A stretch of DNA of 64,000 nt from Arthrobacter sp. Alg241-R88 (GCF_900537115.1 NZ_UNRG01000004.1:27676-91675); one strand, 5' to 3'. Shown: positions 8,183 through 17,152, counted from the first letter of the stretch. Program-made: numbers and translations. Notes: generated from the letters alone by a model not told the origin.

Positions 8183-8258
8183 TGGTGGCTCCGACCGGCG
8201 TCGATCCGGTGACCTTTCGATTTTCAGTCGAACGCTCTACCAACTGAGCTACAGAGCC
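8183..8258 (-). tRNA. tRNA-Phe (GAA)
   Basis: The minus-strand cloverleaf starts GGCTCTG at 8258 and closes with CGGAGCC plus discriminator A. The 3' CCA is encoded (8183-8185). The anticodon loop reads CTGAAAA, giving anticodon GAA. D-loop AGCTCAGTTGGTAGAGC and T-arm GTTCGA-like sequence are present. It is the last of three tRNAs read Glu-Asp-Phe and is followed by the terminator. Confidence 0.97.
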
Positions 8259-8306
8259 TAGGTGACTAGTCACCATGAGAGCCGGAATCTCTTCCAGCAA
8301 TCAGAG

Positions 8307-8380
8307 CGACCCTGACGGGACTTGAACCCGCGACCTCCGCCGTGACAGGGCGGCGCGCTAACCAACTGCGCTACAGGGCC
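8307..8380 (-). tRNA. tRNA-Asp (GTC)
   Basis: The minus-strand cloverleaf runs from GGCCCTG (8380) to CAGGGTC with discriminator G (8307), 74 nt. The anticodon loop CTGTCAC gives GTC. T-loop GGTTCAAGTCC is intact. No CCA is encoded, unlike the neighbouring tRNA-Phe. Confidence 0.97.
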
Positions 8381-8471
8381 TTGCGTTTCTTGCTTTAGCA
8401 GTATCTCTACCGCTTTTTTCAAGGCTTCCAGCCTACCAGACATTTTTTGTCTGTTTGACCAGTTCCTTGCG

Positions 8472-8544
8472 TACCCCCAACGGGATTCGAACCCGTGCCG
8501 CCGCCGTGAAAGGGCGGTGTCCTAGGCCGCTAGACGATGGGGGC
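8472..8544 (-). tRNA. tRNA-Glu (TTC)
   Basis: The minus-strand cloverleaf begins GCCCCCA (8544) and ends TGGGGGT with discriminator A (8472), 73 nt. The anticodon loop CTTTCAC gives TTC. It is the first of the three tRNAs; the promoter should lie between 8545 and about 8640. Confidence 0.97.
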
Positions 8545-8709
8545 CAGAACCCGTTCGGAACAAAATAAAAGGCGTCAAGCGAGGCTTTCCGTCTTTGTCC
8601 TTTGCGTTTCTCCGAACTGGACTCTAAAACTATAGGGCCTAGGTAGGAATTATCCAAAATCGGCCAATTTCCCCGCCAACGGCGGGGAAGAACAGGTGAA
8701 GATGGACTG

Positions 8710-9753
8710 ATGGACGCCGTTGCAGCACTGAACGAGATTGCCTTCTGGCTGGAGCGCGGACGCGCTGCCACCTTTAAGGTCCAGGCCTTCCGGAAAGCCG
8801 CCGGGGTGATCGCGCCGCTGCCGCCGGAAGAGGTGGCAGACCGGGTCCGGAGCGGCCGGCTGAAATCCATGAAAGGAATCGGCGACCGGACCTACCAGGT
8901 GATCCGGGAGGCGGTGGAGGGGCAGGTCCCGGACTACCTCGCCGACCTGCGGGAGAAGGGTGCCCAGCCCTTGGCTTCCGGCGGCACGGCCATCCGTGAA
9001 GCACTCCGCGGAGACCTGCACAGCCACAGCGAATGGTCCGACGGCGGGTCCCCCATCGAGCTGATGGTGGCTGCGGCCGGGGTCCTGGGCAGGGATTACC
9101 TCGCGCTGACTGACCACTCTCCCAACCTCACGATCGCTAACGGGCTCTCGGCGGAACGCCTCCTACAGCAGCTGGACGTCGTAGCGGCTATCAATGACGG
9201 CACCCATCCCGGGTCCGACGGGCAGCAGGACCAGCCGGTGCGGCTGCTGGCTGGCATCGAGGTGGACATCCTGGAGTCGGGTGAGCTGGACCAGGATCCG
9301 GAACTGCTGGACCGCCTCGACATCGTAGTGGCCAGCGTTCATTCCAAGCTGAGGTCGGATCGGAAAACCATGACCCGGCGGATGCTCCAGGGCATCGAGG
9401 ATCCGCACACCAACGTGCTGGGACACTGCACGGGGCGCCTGGTGGAGGGATCCCGGGGGACGCGGCCGCCGTCGGAATTCGATGCCAAGGAGGTGTTTGC
9501 GGCCTGTGCCGAACACAACGTGGCAGTGGAAATCAATTCACGGCCTGAGCGCCAGGACCCACCGGACGCACTGATTCAGCTGGCACTGGACGCCGGCTGC
9601 ATCTTCTCGATCGACAGCGACGCACACGCACCCGGACAGCTGGACTTCCTGCAGTACGGCGCCGAGCGCGCAGACCGGAATGGTGTTCCGGCGGACCGTA
9701 TCGTCACCACCTGGCCGGTGGAGCGGCTGCTGGAGTGGGCAGGGACGCGCTAG
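8710..9753 (+). CDS. PHP-domain hydrolase with N-terminal PolX-like helices
   Basis: 347 residues. The N-terminal 85 residues carry the helix-hairpin-helix pattern of PolX-type polymerases (KSMKGIGDRTYQVI). The PHP domain follows with its metal ligands: DLHSHS (His104, His106), TDHSPN, GIEVDI, SVHS, GHCTG and DSDAHA. The polymerase palm is absent, so this is a stand-alone PHP phosphoesterase fused to a DNA-binding-like region, not PolX. Members act as phosphatases or 3'-5' exonucleases in DNA repair; the substrate is not predictable here. It is transcribed divergently from the tRNA operon. The start has a modest AGGTGAAGA box. Confidence 0.88.
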   Translation: MDAVAALNEIAFWLERGRAATFKVQAFRKAAGVIAPLPPEEVADRVRSGRLKSMKGIGDRTYQVIREAVEGQVPDYLADLREKGAQPLASGGTAIREALRGDLHSHSEWSDGGSPIELMVAAAGVLGRDYLALTDHSPNLTIANGLSAERLLQQLDVVAAINDGTHPGSDGQQDQPVRLLAGIEVDILESGELDQDPELLDRLDIVVASVHSKLRSDRKTMTRRMLQGIEDPHTNVLGHCTGRLVEGSRGTRPPSEFDAKEVFAACAEHNVAVEINSRPERQDPPDALIQLALDAGCIFSIDSDAHAPGQLDFLQYGAERADRNGVPADRIVTTWPVERLLEWAGTR

Positions 9754-9856
9754 CCTTACCTGGCTGCGTCCGGGAGTCTCATCTTTGGCAGGAACTTGGC
9801 TAGACGTGGCCGATTTCCGCCAGCCCCGAATCCCTGGCCACGGCTAGATTGGCTCC

Positions 9857-10834
9857 ATGGCATCAAGCACCCCCACCAGCACAACGGCTCCCCCGCCCAC
9901 ACCCGCGTCCCGGGTCAAAGCCCTCGGCGTGACCGCAATGGCCATCACCGTGGTCCTCTGGGCGTCGGCTTTTGTGGGAATCCGCGCGATCGGCCCCCAC
10001 TTTTCCCCCGGCTCCCTGACGCTCGGCAGGCTGGCGATCGCCGCCGTCGTCCTGGCCCTGCTGGTCCTCCCCCAACTGATGAAGAGCCGGCTCCTTCCCC
10101 GGGGCGGGGAGTGGTGGCCGATCCTCGCTTACGGCGTGATGTGGTTCGGCGGGTACAACGTGGCCTTGAACGCGGCGGAGCACGTGCTCGATGCAGGCAC
10201 CAGCGCCCTGCTCATCAACGTCAATCCCATCCTCGTGGCAATCATGGCCGGTATCTTCCTCAAGGAGGGCTTCCCGCGATGGCTGATCATCGGAAGCCTG
10301 GTTGCCTTCGCCGGGGTTGCCCTGATCGCCGTCGGTTCGGCCCAGCCCTCTGCGCCAGGGGAAAGCCCGACGGCGGATGTGGCCGGCGTGCTGCTGTGCC
10401 TCCTTGCCGCTGTGCTCGCCGCAGTCAGTGTCATCATCCAAAAGCCGGTGCTGCGGAAGTTTCCCGCCGCCCAGGCGACATGGTTCGGGATCATGGTGGG
10501 CGCCCTGTGCTGCCTGCCGTTTACCGGACAGCTGGTTTCCGAAGTGCAGGCAGCGCCGCCCGAAGCGACGATGGGTCTGGTCTACCTTGGGATCTTTCCC
10601 ACGGCGATTGCGTTCACCACCTGGGCGTACGCGCTCTCGCTGATCGAGGCCGGCAAGCTTGCAGCCACCACGTACCTGGTGCCCGGCACCACCATCCTGA
10701 TCTCGTGGCTCCTCCTGGGCGAGATCCCCACCGCGCTGGGCCTGGTGGGCGGCCTGGTCTGCCTCGTGGGGGTGGGGCTCACCCGGCGCAGGACCCGGCC
10801 GGGACGCAAACCCAAGCGAAAGGTTCTTCGCTAA
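9857..10834 (+). CDS. EamA-family drug/metabolite exporter
   Basis: 325 residues with about ten membrane helices arranged as two EamA repeats (about 20-160 and 175-310). Typical signatures are WASAFVGIRAI near the start and ALSLIEAGKLAATTYLVP in repeat two. These proteins move small metabolites, often amino acids or nucleosides, across the cell membrane. The N-terminal 20 residues are Thr/Pro-rich and disordered, and the C-terminal tail is strongly basic (RRRTRPGRKPKRK), consistent with both ends inside. The metallopeptidase gene begins 9 nt downstream and may be cotranscribed. Substrate unknown. Confidence 0.9.
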   Translation: MASSTPTSTTAPPPTPASRVKALGVTAMAITVVLWASAFVGIRAIGPHFSPGSLTLGRLAIAAVVLALLVLPQLMKSRLLPRGGEWWPILAYGVMWFGGYNVALNAAEHVLDAGTSALLINVNPILVAIMAGIFLKEGFPRWLIIGSLVAFAGVALIAVGSAQPSAPGESPTADVAGVLLCLLAAVLAAVSVIIQKPVLRKFPAAQATWFGIMVGALCCLPFTGQLVSEVQAAPPEATMGLVYLGIFPTAIAFTTWAYALSLIEAGKLAATTYLVPGTTILISWLLLGEIPTALGLVGGLVCLVGVGLTRRRTRPGRKPKRKVLR

Positions 10835-10843
10835 AGTCAGAGT

Positions 10844-11290
10844 ATGCCAGCCACCCTCCCGCCGGGCCTGCCCATCGTTCCCGAGGGTCCCAGCGAGCCC
10901 CTTCCCTTCACCGGGCCCCACGGCTTCACCATGTCCGCAGACGAATTCGAGGCGGCGGTCCAGGATGCCCTGGACAGTATTCCGGGGAAACTGGCCAGGG
11001 CGATGGACAACGTGGCGGTGTTCATCGAGGACGACTACGTTCCGCGGCCCGGGGAGGACCCGGACACTGTCCTGCTGGGACTCTATGAGGGCGTGCCGCT
11101 GACCGAACGGGACTCGTGGTGGGGCGCGGGTTCCCTGCCTGACCGCATCACCATCTTCCGGGAACCGATTCTTGATATTTGCTCGTCACGCGAAGACGTC
11201 ATCCACGAAGTGGCGGTGACAGTGGTCCACGAGATCGCCCACCACTTCGGGATCGATGATGACCGGCTGCACGAGCTTGGCTGGGGCTAG
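10844..11290 (+). CDS. Minimal zinc metallopeptidase-like protein (HExxH)
   Basis: 148 residues. The zinc signature VVHEIAHHFGIDD (His129, Glu130, His133) with Asp at +6 of the second His is that of the small zincin family often annotated as metallopeptidase family protein (formerly DUF1025). No signal peptide or membrane segment, so it is cytosolic. An internal ATG at 10931 (MSADEFEAAV) is a possible start; the upstream ATG is kept because it follows the EamA stop by 9 nt. Physiological substrate is not known for this family. Confidence 0.88.
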   Translation: MPATLPPGLPIVPEGPSEPLPFTGPHGFTMSADEFEAAVQDALDSIPGKLARAMDNVAVFIEDDYVPRPGEDPDTVLLGLYEGVPLTERDSWWGAGSLPDRITIFREPILDICSSREDVIHEVAVTVVHEIAHHFGIDDDRLHELGWG

Positions 11291-11300
11291 CCTTGTAGGC

Positions 11301-12221
11301 ATGGGACACGACCACAGCCATACGCACGGCGTCACCGCAACAGGCCGGCACCGCAACCGGCTTGTGGCCGTCCTGGTCATCACGCTTGTTGTGGTCCTCG
11401 TCCAAGTGGCGGGGGCGGCCCTCTCGGGTTCACTGTCCCTGCTTGCCGACGCCGGCCACATGCTTTCGGACGCCGCCGGCGTGACCATCGCACTGCTGGC
11501 CGCCTGGATAGCAGGCCAACCGGCAAGCGACCAGCGGACCTACGGGTACCAGCGGGCCGAAGTCCTCGCGGCCCTGGCCAACGCATTGATCCTGATCGTG
11601 ATTTCCGTAGTCATTTTTACCGAGGCGGTCCGGCGGATCGGTTCCGCGCCTGAGGTGCAAACGGACATCATGCTTTTTGCCGCCATCCTGGGCGCGGTGG
11701 CGAACCTGGTGTCGCTCCTGATTCTGCGGGGCGCCCACGAGGAAAGCCTGAACGTACGCGGCGCCTACCTGGAGGTCCTGGGCGACCTATTGGGCTCCTT
11801 CGCCGTTATAGCGGCGGCCGTGGTCATCATGGCGACCGGATTCCAAGCCGCCGACACCATCGCCTCTGTGGTGATTGCCCTGTTGATCCTGCCCCGTGCA
11901 TGGCGCCTGCTGCGCGACGTTGTCGACGTGCTCCTCGAAGCCAGCCCGAAGGGCGTGGAGGTGCAGATGATCCGGGAGCACATCCTCTCCGTAGAGGGCG
12001 TCTCGGATGTGCACGACATCCACATCTGGACGATCACCTCCGGAGTGCCCGTCTTTTCTGCGCATGTTGTGGTGGAGGACGGCGTGCTGACTGCCCGCGG
12101 AGCCGACGAATTGCTGGACAAGCTGGTCACCTGCCTGGGCTCGCACTTCGATACCGACCACTGCACGTTTCAGCTCGAACCGGCCACGCACTCCGAACAC
12201 GAGGCTCACCAGCACGCCTAG
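11301..12221 (+). CDS. czcD: Cation diffusion facilitator, CzcD type
   Basis: 306 residues with six membrane helices. ATG 11301 gives the His-rich start MGHDHSHTHG expected for CzcD-type transporters; upstream frame overlaps the metallopeptidase gene. Helix 2 carries DAGHMLSD (His and Asp metal ligands) and helix 5 carries LEVLGD, where Glu occupies the position that is His in ZitB/YiiP; to my knowledge CzcD itself also has LEV there. The C-terminal cytoplasmic ferredoxin-like domain includes DVHDIHIWT and ends in a His-containing tail. It exports Zn, Co or Cd in exchange for protons. Confidence 0.93.
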   Translation: MGHDHSHTHGVTATGRHRNRLVAVLVITLVVVLVQVAGAALSGSLSLLADAGHMLSDAAGVTIALLAAWIAGQPASDQRTYGYQRAEVLAALANALILIVISVVIFTEAVRRIGSAPEVQTDIMLFAAILGAVANLVSLLILRGAHEESLNVRGAYLEVLGDLLGSFAVIAAAVVIMATGFQAADTIASVVIALLILPRAWRLLRDVVDVLLEASPKGVEVQMIREHILSVEGVSDVHDIHIWTITSGVPVFSAHVVVEDGVLTARGADELLDKLVTCLGSHFDTDHCTFQLEPATHSEHEAHQHA

Positions 12222-12383
12222 CCTGCCCGCTACTGATGGGAGCCTCACGAGCCCTCTAACCCCCTAACCGGCGACACGCCCGCATGCTTTCCCCCGGCAT
12301 GACCCCGCTGTGGTTTATGTTATTGATGTGACCATTGTTGCCAAAGTGCAAAAGCTCACGTAGCCTCGGGTCTGCTGGGGAGC

Positions 12384-13910
12384 ATGCCAGGGCATTGCCT
12401 TGCCGTGAACAGGAACTCCAGCCTGATCATTACGGGGTTTCTGCACATGGTTTTGACCGGATCCGGGCGCAAAGCGGCCGTGCTGTGCGCTACTGCCATA
12501 CTTCTGGGAACCGTGGCAGCGCCGGCCGGGGCCGGCACATCACCGCTCTTGCCAGCCGTCTCCATTCCTGCAGCTCCTGAAACTCCATCCCCCGAAGACA
12601 TCGCCGCAGCCAAGGCCAGCGAGGCCGCCACCGCGGACCAGGTCTCCACCATCGAACGCATCCTGGAAGCAGCGGCAAGCTCACAGCAGGCGGCCTTCGC
12701 CGTGTCGATGCAGGCCAACAATGCCTACAGCGAGGCCCTCGTAGAGCTGCAGCAACGATCGTCGGCGGCGGCTGTCGCTTCAGCCAAGGCAACGTCCGCG
12801 CAGGAACAGCAGGACGAGGCCCGGAAACTGGTGGGACAACTCGCGGGCGACCTCTACCGCCACGGCGGGCTCAACCCCACCCTCGGCACTCTTGTCAGCG
12901 GCAACGGTGAAACTCTTGAGCAGGCAGCCACGCTGCAGGCCCTCTCCGCCGGCAGAAGCCGCGCTTTCGAAGCGGCAGATGCGGCAGCCCAAGCCTCACA
13001 GTCATTGACCGCAGCTGCGGAAGATGCCACAAAAGCTGCCGACGACGCAGCAATAACGGCGGAAATCCGGAAGACCCAGGCGGAGGAGGCCAACGCAGCC
13101 CAGGCGAAGGCCGTTGCCGACGCAAGGGCCCAGCGCACCGTGCTGGTGGACCAGCTGGCCCAACTCCGGAACACCACCGTTGCCCTAGAATCGGCACGGG
13201 TGGACGCCCTCGACCGGCAACGCGAGGAGGCCCGGCTTGCTGCTGCACTGGCGGCTGCCGAACGGGGCAACCAGGAACAACCGTCTCCGTCGGCCAGCCG
13301 TCCTGCCGCGGTGGCACCTGCACCGGCCGCTCCCGCTCCCGCACCGGCCGCACCTGCCGCACCTGCACTTCCCGCAGCTCCGGCACCGGCCGCACCTGCA
13401 CCGGCCCCAGCTCCCGCGCCGGCAGCACCTGCAGCTCCCGCGCCGGCCGCACCAGCACCCGCACCCGCGCCGGCCCCCGCACCTGTCCCCGCGCCCGCCC
13501 CTGTCCCCGCGCCCGCGCCTGCTCCCTCGACTGGGAGTGGAACCCATGAGGCCGCCATCTCGGTGGCACTCAGCAAGGTGGGCGCGCCGTTCCACTACCA
13601 ATGGGGTGGCACGGGCCCTTACGGTTTCGACTGCTCAGGCCTGGTGCAAACAGCGTTTGCGGCCGCCGGGAAATATCTTCCGCGGACAGCCGCCCAACAG
13701 TACGCTGCGGCTCCCGTCCACGTACCCATCTCGCAGGCACGGCGCGGCGACCTGCTGGTGTGGGGGTCGCCGTCGAACTTCTACCATGTTGCCATTTACC
13801 TGGGCAACGGCCAGGTGGTGCAGGCGCTCAACCCGCAGGAGGGAATCGGTGTCACGCAGCTCAGCGCGATGGCCGGCATGCAGCTTCACCCATACGCTGC
13901 GCGCTACTAA
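12384..13910 (+). CDS. Secreted NlpC/P60 peptidoglycan hydrolase with coiled coil and Ala-Pro linker
   Basis: Up to 508 residues. A signal peptide (GRKAAVLCATAILLGTVAAPAGA) follows; the true start may be GTG 12405 or ATG 12447, none has a strong ribosome site. Residues about 65-310 form an Ala/Glu/Gln-rich coiled coil as in RipA- and PcsB-type hydrolases. An Ala-Pro repeat linker (about 315-385) leads to the NlpC/P60 domain: catalytic Cys417 in FDCSGLV, His in FYHVAIYLG. The enzyme should cleave D-Glu/meso-DAP or Lys peptide bonds in the wall during cell division. The Ala-Pro segment probably spans the wall. Isolated transcription unit. Confidence 0.9.
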   Translation: MPGHCLAVNRNSSLIITGFLHMVLTGSGRKAAVLCATAILLGTVAAPAGAGTSPLLPAVSIPAAPETPSPEDIAAAKASEAATADQVSTIERILEAAASSQQAAFAVSMQANNAYSEALVELQQRSSAAAVASAKATSAQEQQDEARKLVGQLAGDLYRHGGLNPTLGTLVSGNGETLEQAATLQALSAGRSRAFEAADAAAQASQSLTAAAEDATKAADDAAITAEIRKTQAEEANAAQAKAVADARAQRTVLVDQLAQLRNTTVALESARVDALDRQREEARLAAALAAAERGNQEQPSPSASRPAAVAPAPAAPAPAPAAPAAPALPAAPAPAAPAPAPAPAPAAPAAPAPAAPAPAPAPAPAPVPAPAPVPAPAPAPSTGSGTHEAAISVALSKVGAPFHYQWGGTGPYGFDCSGLVQTAFAAAGKYLPRTAAQQYAAAPVHVPISQARRGDLLVWGSPSNFYHVAIYLGNGQVVQALNPQEGIGVTQLSAMAGMQLHPYAARY

Positions 13911-13930
13911 CGGGCAGGGACCGGCCTGCT

Positions 13931-13967
13931 CAGCTCAGCTGTCCAGCTCAGCACCTCTCAGCTCAGC
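13931..13967. repeat. Three direct repeats of CAGCTCAGC
   Basis: Copies start at 13931, 13944 and 13959 in the gap between the NlpC/P60 gene and the convergent ABC permease; the last overlaps the permease stop codon. Short imperfect spacing suggests local duplication. Confidence 0.6.
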
Positions 13968-14842
13968 ACGTCCTTGGTGACGAAACGTCCGTAGGCGAGC
14001 GCCCCGAACACGGCCACGTACCCCGCCTGCAGCAGGGCGTTGCTGGCGAAGGAGTCCCACAGCACTGGTTGGCGGAGCAGGTCACCGAACCCCAGCCAGT
14101 AGTGGCTGAACAACCACGGGTGCAGCCACTCCAGCTGCGGCAACTGGTCAAGGACCTGGGACACCACGGAGACGACCACCGTGGCGGCCATGGCCCCCAC
14201 CGGAACCACTGTGAGGGTAGACAGGAAGAGACCTATCGCGGAGAGCCCGGCAAGGGAAACCGACAAGTAGGCCGCGATCAGGAGGATGCGCAGTGCGGCC
14301 TCCGGCGCCTCGATCACGTCCCCGGACAGCAATGTCACCGGCCCCACCGGAAACAGCGCGGCCCCAATGGCGGCACCAGCAAGGCCCACCGTAACGGGCG
14401 CAGCCAGGCAGAAGGCCAGCGCCCCCGCGTACTTCACCAAAAGCAGCCGTACCCGGCCCGTGGGAGCAACCAGCAGGTACCGCAGCGTTCCCATGTTGGC
14501 CTCGCCTGCGATGGTGTCCCCTGCCACCACGCCCACGGTCAGCGGCAGGAACAGTGGAACAGACACCAGCATGGCGGTGAAGGCCACGAACAGCCCGTTC
14601 TGCGTGATGCGGTCAAGGAAAGCAGGGCCCCGCCCCGGGGGAACCGTTGAGGAGATCCTGACGGCCACTGCGACCAGCACCGGAATTGCGGCCAGCGCGA
14701 GCAGCAAGGCCCAGGTGCGCCGCCGTCCGAACAGCACCCGAAGTTCGGACCAAAGGAGGGAAAGCCCGGATCCGCGCGGCGCTGCCCCAGCCTCTGCGCC
14801 AGGTGTTCCGCTGGCCCCAAGCCGTGCGCTACTGGGCAACAT
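13958..14842 (-). CDS. ABC-2-type exporter permease
   Basis: 294 residues with six membrane helices: one near 43-62, the others between about 85 and 290. The N-terminal 25 residues are polar and glycine-rich. The sequence GDTIAGEANMGTLRYLLVAPTGR after the second helix is the usual coupling region of ABC-2 permeases that partner a single CcmA/NatA-type ATPase. Its start overlaps the ATPase gene by 14 nt, so the proteins are made together. Likely exports a lipid, peptide or drug; the LolA-like protein encoded first in the operon may hand over or receive the substrate. Confidence 0.88.
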   Translation of the reverse strand: MLPSSARLGASGTPGAEAGAAPRGSGLSLLWSELRVLFGRRRTWALLLALAAIPVLVAVAVRISSTVPPGRGPAFLDRITQNGLFVAFTAMLVSVPLFLPLTVGVVAGDTIAGEANMGTLRYLLVAPTGRVRLLLVKYAGALAFCLAAPVTVGLAGAAIGAALFPVGPVTLLSGDVIEAPEAALRILLIAAYLSVSLAGLSAIGLFLSTLTVVPVGAMAATVVVSVVSQVLDQLPQLEWLHPWLFSHYWLGFGDLLRQPVLWDSFASNALLQAGYVAVFGALAYGRFVTKDVLS

Positions 14843-15809
14843 CGAAACCCTCCCCCGTCAAGGCAACAAAGCGGTCCTCAAGGCTTTCGCGTTCCACCGC
14901 GAAGCCACGGACCCGGACGCCGGCCTCCACCAGGTGCGCCACAATTTCTTCAGGCGCAGGGTTCCCGGCAAGAGCCGCCGTCACCACCCCGCCATCCGAC
15001 TGCGCGGCTGCCAGCTCCGGGAATAGCCCAAGGCGCGCCAGGACGTCCATGGCAGCCCCGGTGTCCGGTGTCACCAGCCGGATGCCGGTGGTTCCGGAGC
15101 GGCGCAACTCCGGAAGCGGACCCTGGGCCACGAGCCGGCCGGCACTCATGACTGCTGCATGCGTACAGATCTGTTCGACCTCGGCCAGCAGGTGGCTCGA
15201 AACAAAAACGGTGGTCCCGTCCGCCGCGAGGGATCGGACGAGGTTGCGCACTTCGCGTGTGCCCTGCGGGTCCAGGCCGTTGGTGGGTTCGTCCAGAACC
15301 AGCAGTTCCCGGGGTGACAGCAGGGCGTTAGCGATACCCAGCCGCTGCTTCATACCCAATGAATAGGCGTGGACCCGCTTGCCTGCGGCGTGACCCAGCC
15401 CCACCCGTTCCAGGGCCTCGCTTACCCGGGCTTTGCGGGTGGCGGGGGCGGCATGCCGGGTAGCGGCGTCAAGGCGGTGGAGGTTCGCGGTGCCGGAGAG
15501 AAAGGGATAGAAGGCCGGGCCCTCCACCAGCGCCCCCACGTGCGGAAGGACCTCCTGGAACTTGCCCGGCATGTCCATCCCCAGCAGGCGGACGGTTCCC
15601 GCTGAGGCAGCGGCAAGGCCCAACAGCATCCGGATGGTGGTTGTTTTTCCGGAGCCGTTGGGGCCCAGGAACCCAAAGACGGCGCCGGGAGGCACCGCCA
15701 GATTTATGTCATTCACGGCTAACTGCTGCCCGAAGCGCTTGGTCAGCCCCTGCGTCTCGATGGTCAGGCCATAAGCCCGGGAGCCGCGGCCTCCTGCGGC
15801 CCCGGTCAC
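14829..15809 (-). CDS. ABC transporter ATP-binding protein
   Basis: 326 residues. Walker A is GPNGSGKTTT, the signature reads YSLGMKQRLG, Walker B LLVLDEPTNGLD and the switch His lies in SSHLLAEVE. The C-terminal 100 residues are the extension typical of NatA/BcrA-type exporter ATPases. The GTG start overlaps the stop of the LolA-like gene (GTGA). Together with the permease just downstream it forms an export system. Confidence 0.93.
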   Translation of the reverse strand: MTGAAGGRGSRAYGLTIETQGLTKRFGQQLAVNDINLAVPPGAVFGFLGPNGSGKTTTIRMLLGLAAASAGTVRLLGMDMPGKFQEVLPHVGALVEGPAFYPFLSGTANLHRLDAATRHAAPATRKARVSEALERVGLGHAAGKRVHAYSLGMKQRLGIANALLSPRELLVLDEPTNGLDPQGTREVRNLVRSLAADGTTVFVSSHLLAEVEQICTHAAVMSAGRLVAQGPLPELRRSGTTGIRLVTPDTGAAMDVLARLGLFPELAAAQSDGGVVTAALAGNPAPEEIVAHLVEAGVRVRGFAVERESLEDRFVALTGEGFDVAQ

Positions 15810-17083
15810 GGAGCCGTTGATGCGGCTTGCAGCCTCTCCGGCGGGACCATACCCGCGAAGATCCGGCCGTCGTCGGTGAGCAGGACGTTGAACAGCGAGG
15901 TGGAGAGCAACCGCCCGCCAGGGACGGCGACGGCGGCCTGGGCCAGCAGCGGATTCCGCGACAGCAAGGTGTTAGCGGCTGAGGCTGCCCCCGCCTCCGC
16001 CGGGACTTCCACCACCGTTTCCCAGCCTGTGCCGTCCAGGTATGGCCGGATCTTGGCCTTAATGCTCCCTGCCGGGTCATCCGGAGCCTCATGCATGCCG
16101 GGAGCGCCCGGGACCCCTGTGGGCGGCACATGTTCGGGATGGCGGAACTGCAGCTCCTCCACGGTGCTGCCGGGCGGCGGGACGAAATTGAACAGTGCCT
16201 CGTCGGGAGCATCCAGGGACAGGCTGGTGAATCCGGCGCTGAAGGCAGGTTGCGCTGCACCACGTGCCGTCACCGCCACGGACAGCGGCATTCCATTCGC
16301 TGCGTCGACGGCGATGGCCACCGACCCCACCAGCGTGCCTTCGGCGCGCGGCTCGAGGAGCAAATTGTAGGCAGGGCGTCCGGCGGCCTCCACCGCAGGA
16401 CCCACGGACATTGCAGTTGAACTGTCAGCCGCGGCCAGGAATTTGTCGGCAAGCTCCTGTGGCGTGGGCGGGACCGGCATGTCCGGCTCGGGTGCAGCCG
16501 GCGGCGGCGTCCCGGTGTTGCCCGGGTCGGTCAGCGGAAGGTCACGGGCGTGAGCCGGCAGGGTCAGGTGGGCGGCGGAGTTGTCCTTTGACGAGTAGAA
16601 CCAGACGTCGTTGCCGTGGCGAATGATGTCCCGCTCGGCGAGCCGGTCAACCACCTGGATGCGTGCTTTGGCCTTGCCGTCCATGTAGACCCTGGCGGTG
16701 TGCTCACCGGTGAGCAACTCCATGATGGATGCTGCACCGCCGGCAGATGCAGGGCCGGAGGTGGGACCCGTTGCCGGCAGTTCCGGCAGCCCCAGCTCCG
16801 AGGTTTGTTCGATGGTGCCCGAGAACGTGTGTGTCCTGTGGCCGGCAAGCAGGGCGATCACTTCGGCGGGGGTCTTGTCCGGCAGTGGATCGCCGGCGCG
16901 CGCCGGAATGGATCCCGCCAAAACCCCAGCGGCGATCACCGCGGGCACCGCCACTGCAGGAACCCACCGCAACCAGGCGCGGTTCATGCCGCCGCTTGCA
17001 ACCCGGTCCATATCCGGGCCGTTCCTACTCCGGCGGTTCAAACTGTCGTTCATTGTCCGGCCGTCTCCGTCCTTGGAGCCCAT
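15806..17083 (-). CDS. LolA/MucB-like lipoprotein-carrier-fold protein with one membrane anchor
   Basis: 425 residues. One membrane helix (about 40-60, WVPAVAVPAVIAAGVLAGSIPARA) follows a basic N-terminus, then a large extracytoplasmic domain of the LolA/RseB type: THTFSGTIEQTSELGLP early, repeated VAV strands, and a Pro-rich linker near 190-205. In Gram-positives this fold appears in cell-surface sensors of misfolded lipoproteins or lipids. The ATG at 17083 has only a weak ribosome site; ATG 17053 (MNDSLNRRSRN) is an alternative. First gene of an operon with the ABC exporter. Function inferred from fold and context. Confidence 0.78.
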   Translation of the reverse strand: MGSKDGDGRTMNDSLNRRSRNGPDMDRVASGGMNRAWLRWVPAVAVPAVIAAGVLAGSIPARAGDPLPDKTPAEVIALLAGHRTHTFSGTIEQTSELGLPELPATGPTSGPASAGGAASIMELLTGEHTARVYMDGKAKARIQVVDRLAERDIIRHGNDVWFYSSKDNSAAHLTLPAHARDLPLTDPGNTGTPPPAAPEPDMPVPPTPQELADKFLAAADSSTAMSVGPAVEAAGRPAYNLLLEPRAEGTLVGSVAIAVDAANGMPLSVAVTARGAAQPAFSAGFTSLSLDAPDEALFNFVPPPGSTVEELQFRHPEHVPPTGVPGAPGMHEAPDDPAGSIKAKIRPYLDGTGWETVVEVPAEAGAASAANTLLSRNPLLAQAAVAVPGGRLLSTSLFNVLLTDDGRIFAGMVPPERLQAASTAP

Positions 17084-17152
17084 AGTCCAAGGGTACGCCT
17101 CGGGACCACTCCCTACACCTGCCCGACACCTGCCCGCCGGTTCTCAGGGGTG

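Noticed and set aside
8437..8453. Small hairpin CAGACA/TGTCTG between tRNA-Glu and tRNA-Asp as a terminator
   Set aside because: The stem is only 6 bp and on the transcribed strand no U tract follows; the three tRNAs are more likely cotranscribed.
11301..12221. Glu replacing the metal-binding His of helix 5 in the CDF protein as a novel site
   Set aside because: As I recall, CzcD itself has Glu in the equivalent LEV segment, so it is a subfamily trait.
12222..12383. Cyclic-di-AMP (ydaO-type) riboswitch before the NlpC/P60 gene
   Set aside because: Actinobacterial wall hydrolases often have one, but the 162-nt leader shows none of the conserved stems.
12854..13576. Long minus-strand frame of Gly-Ala repeats opposite the NlpC/P60 gene
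   Set aside because: It is the mirror of the Ala-Pro linker and coiled coil; composition is repetitive and no ribosome site or motif supports it.
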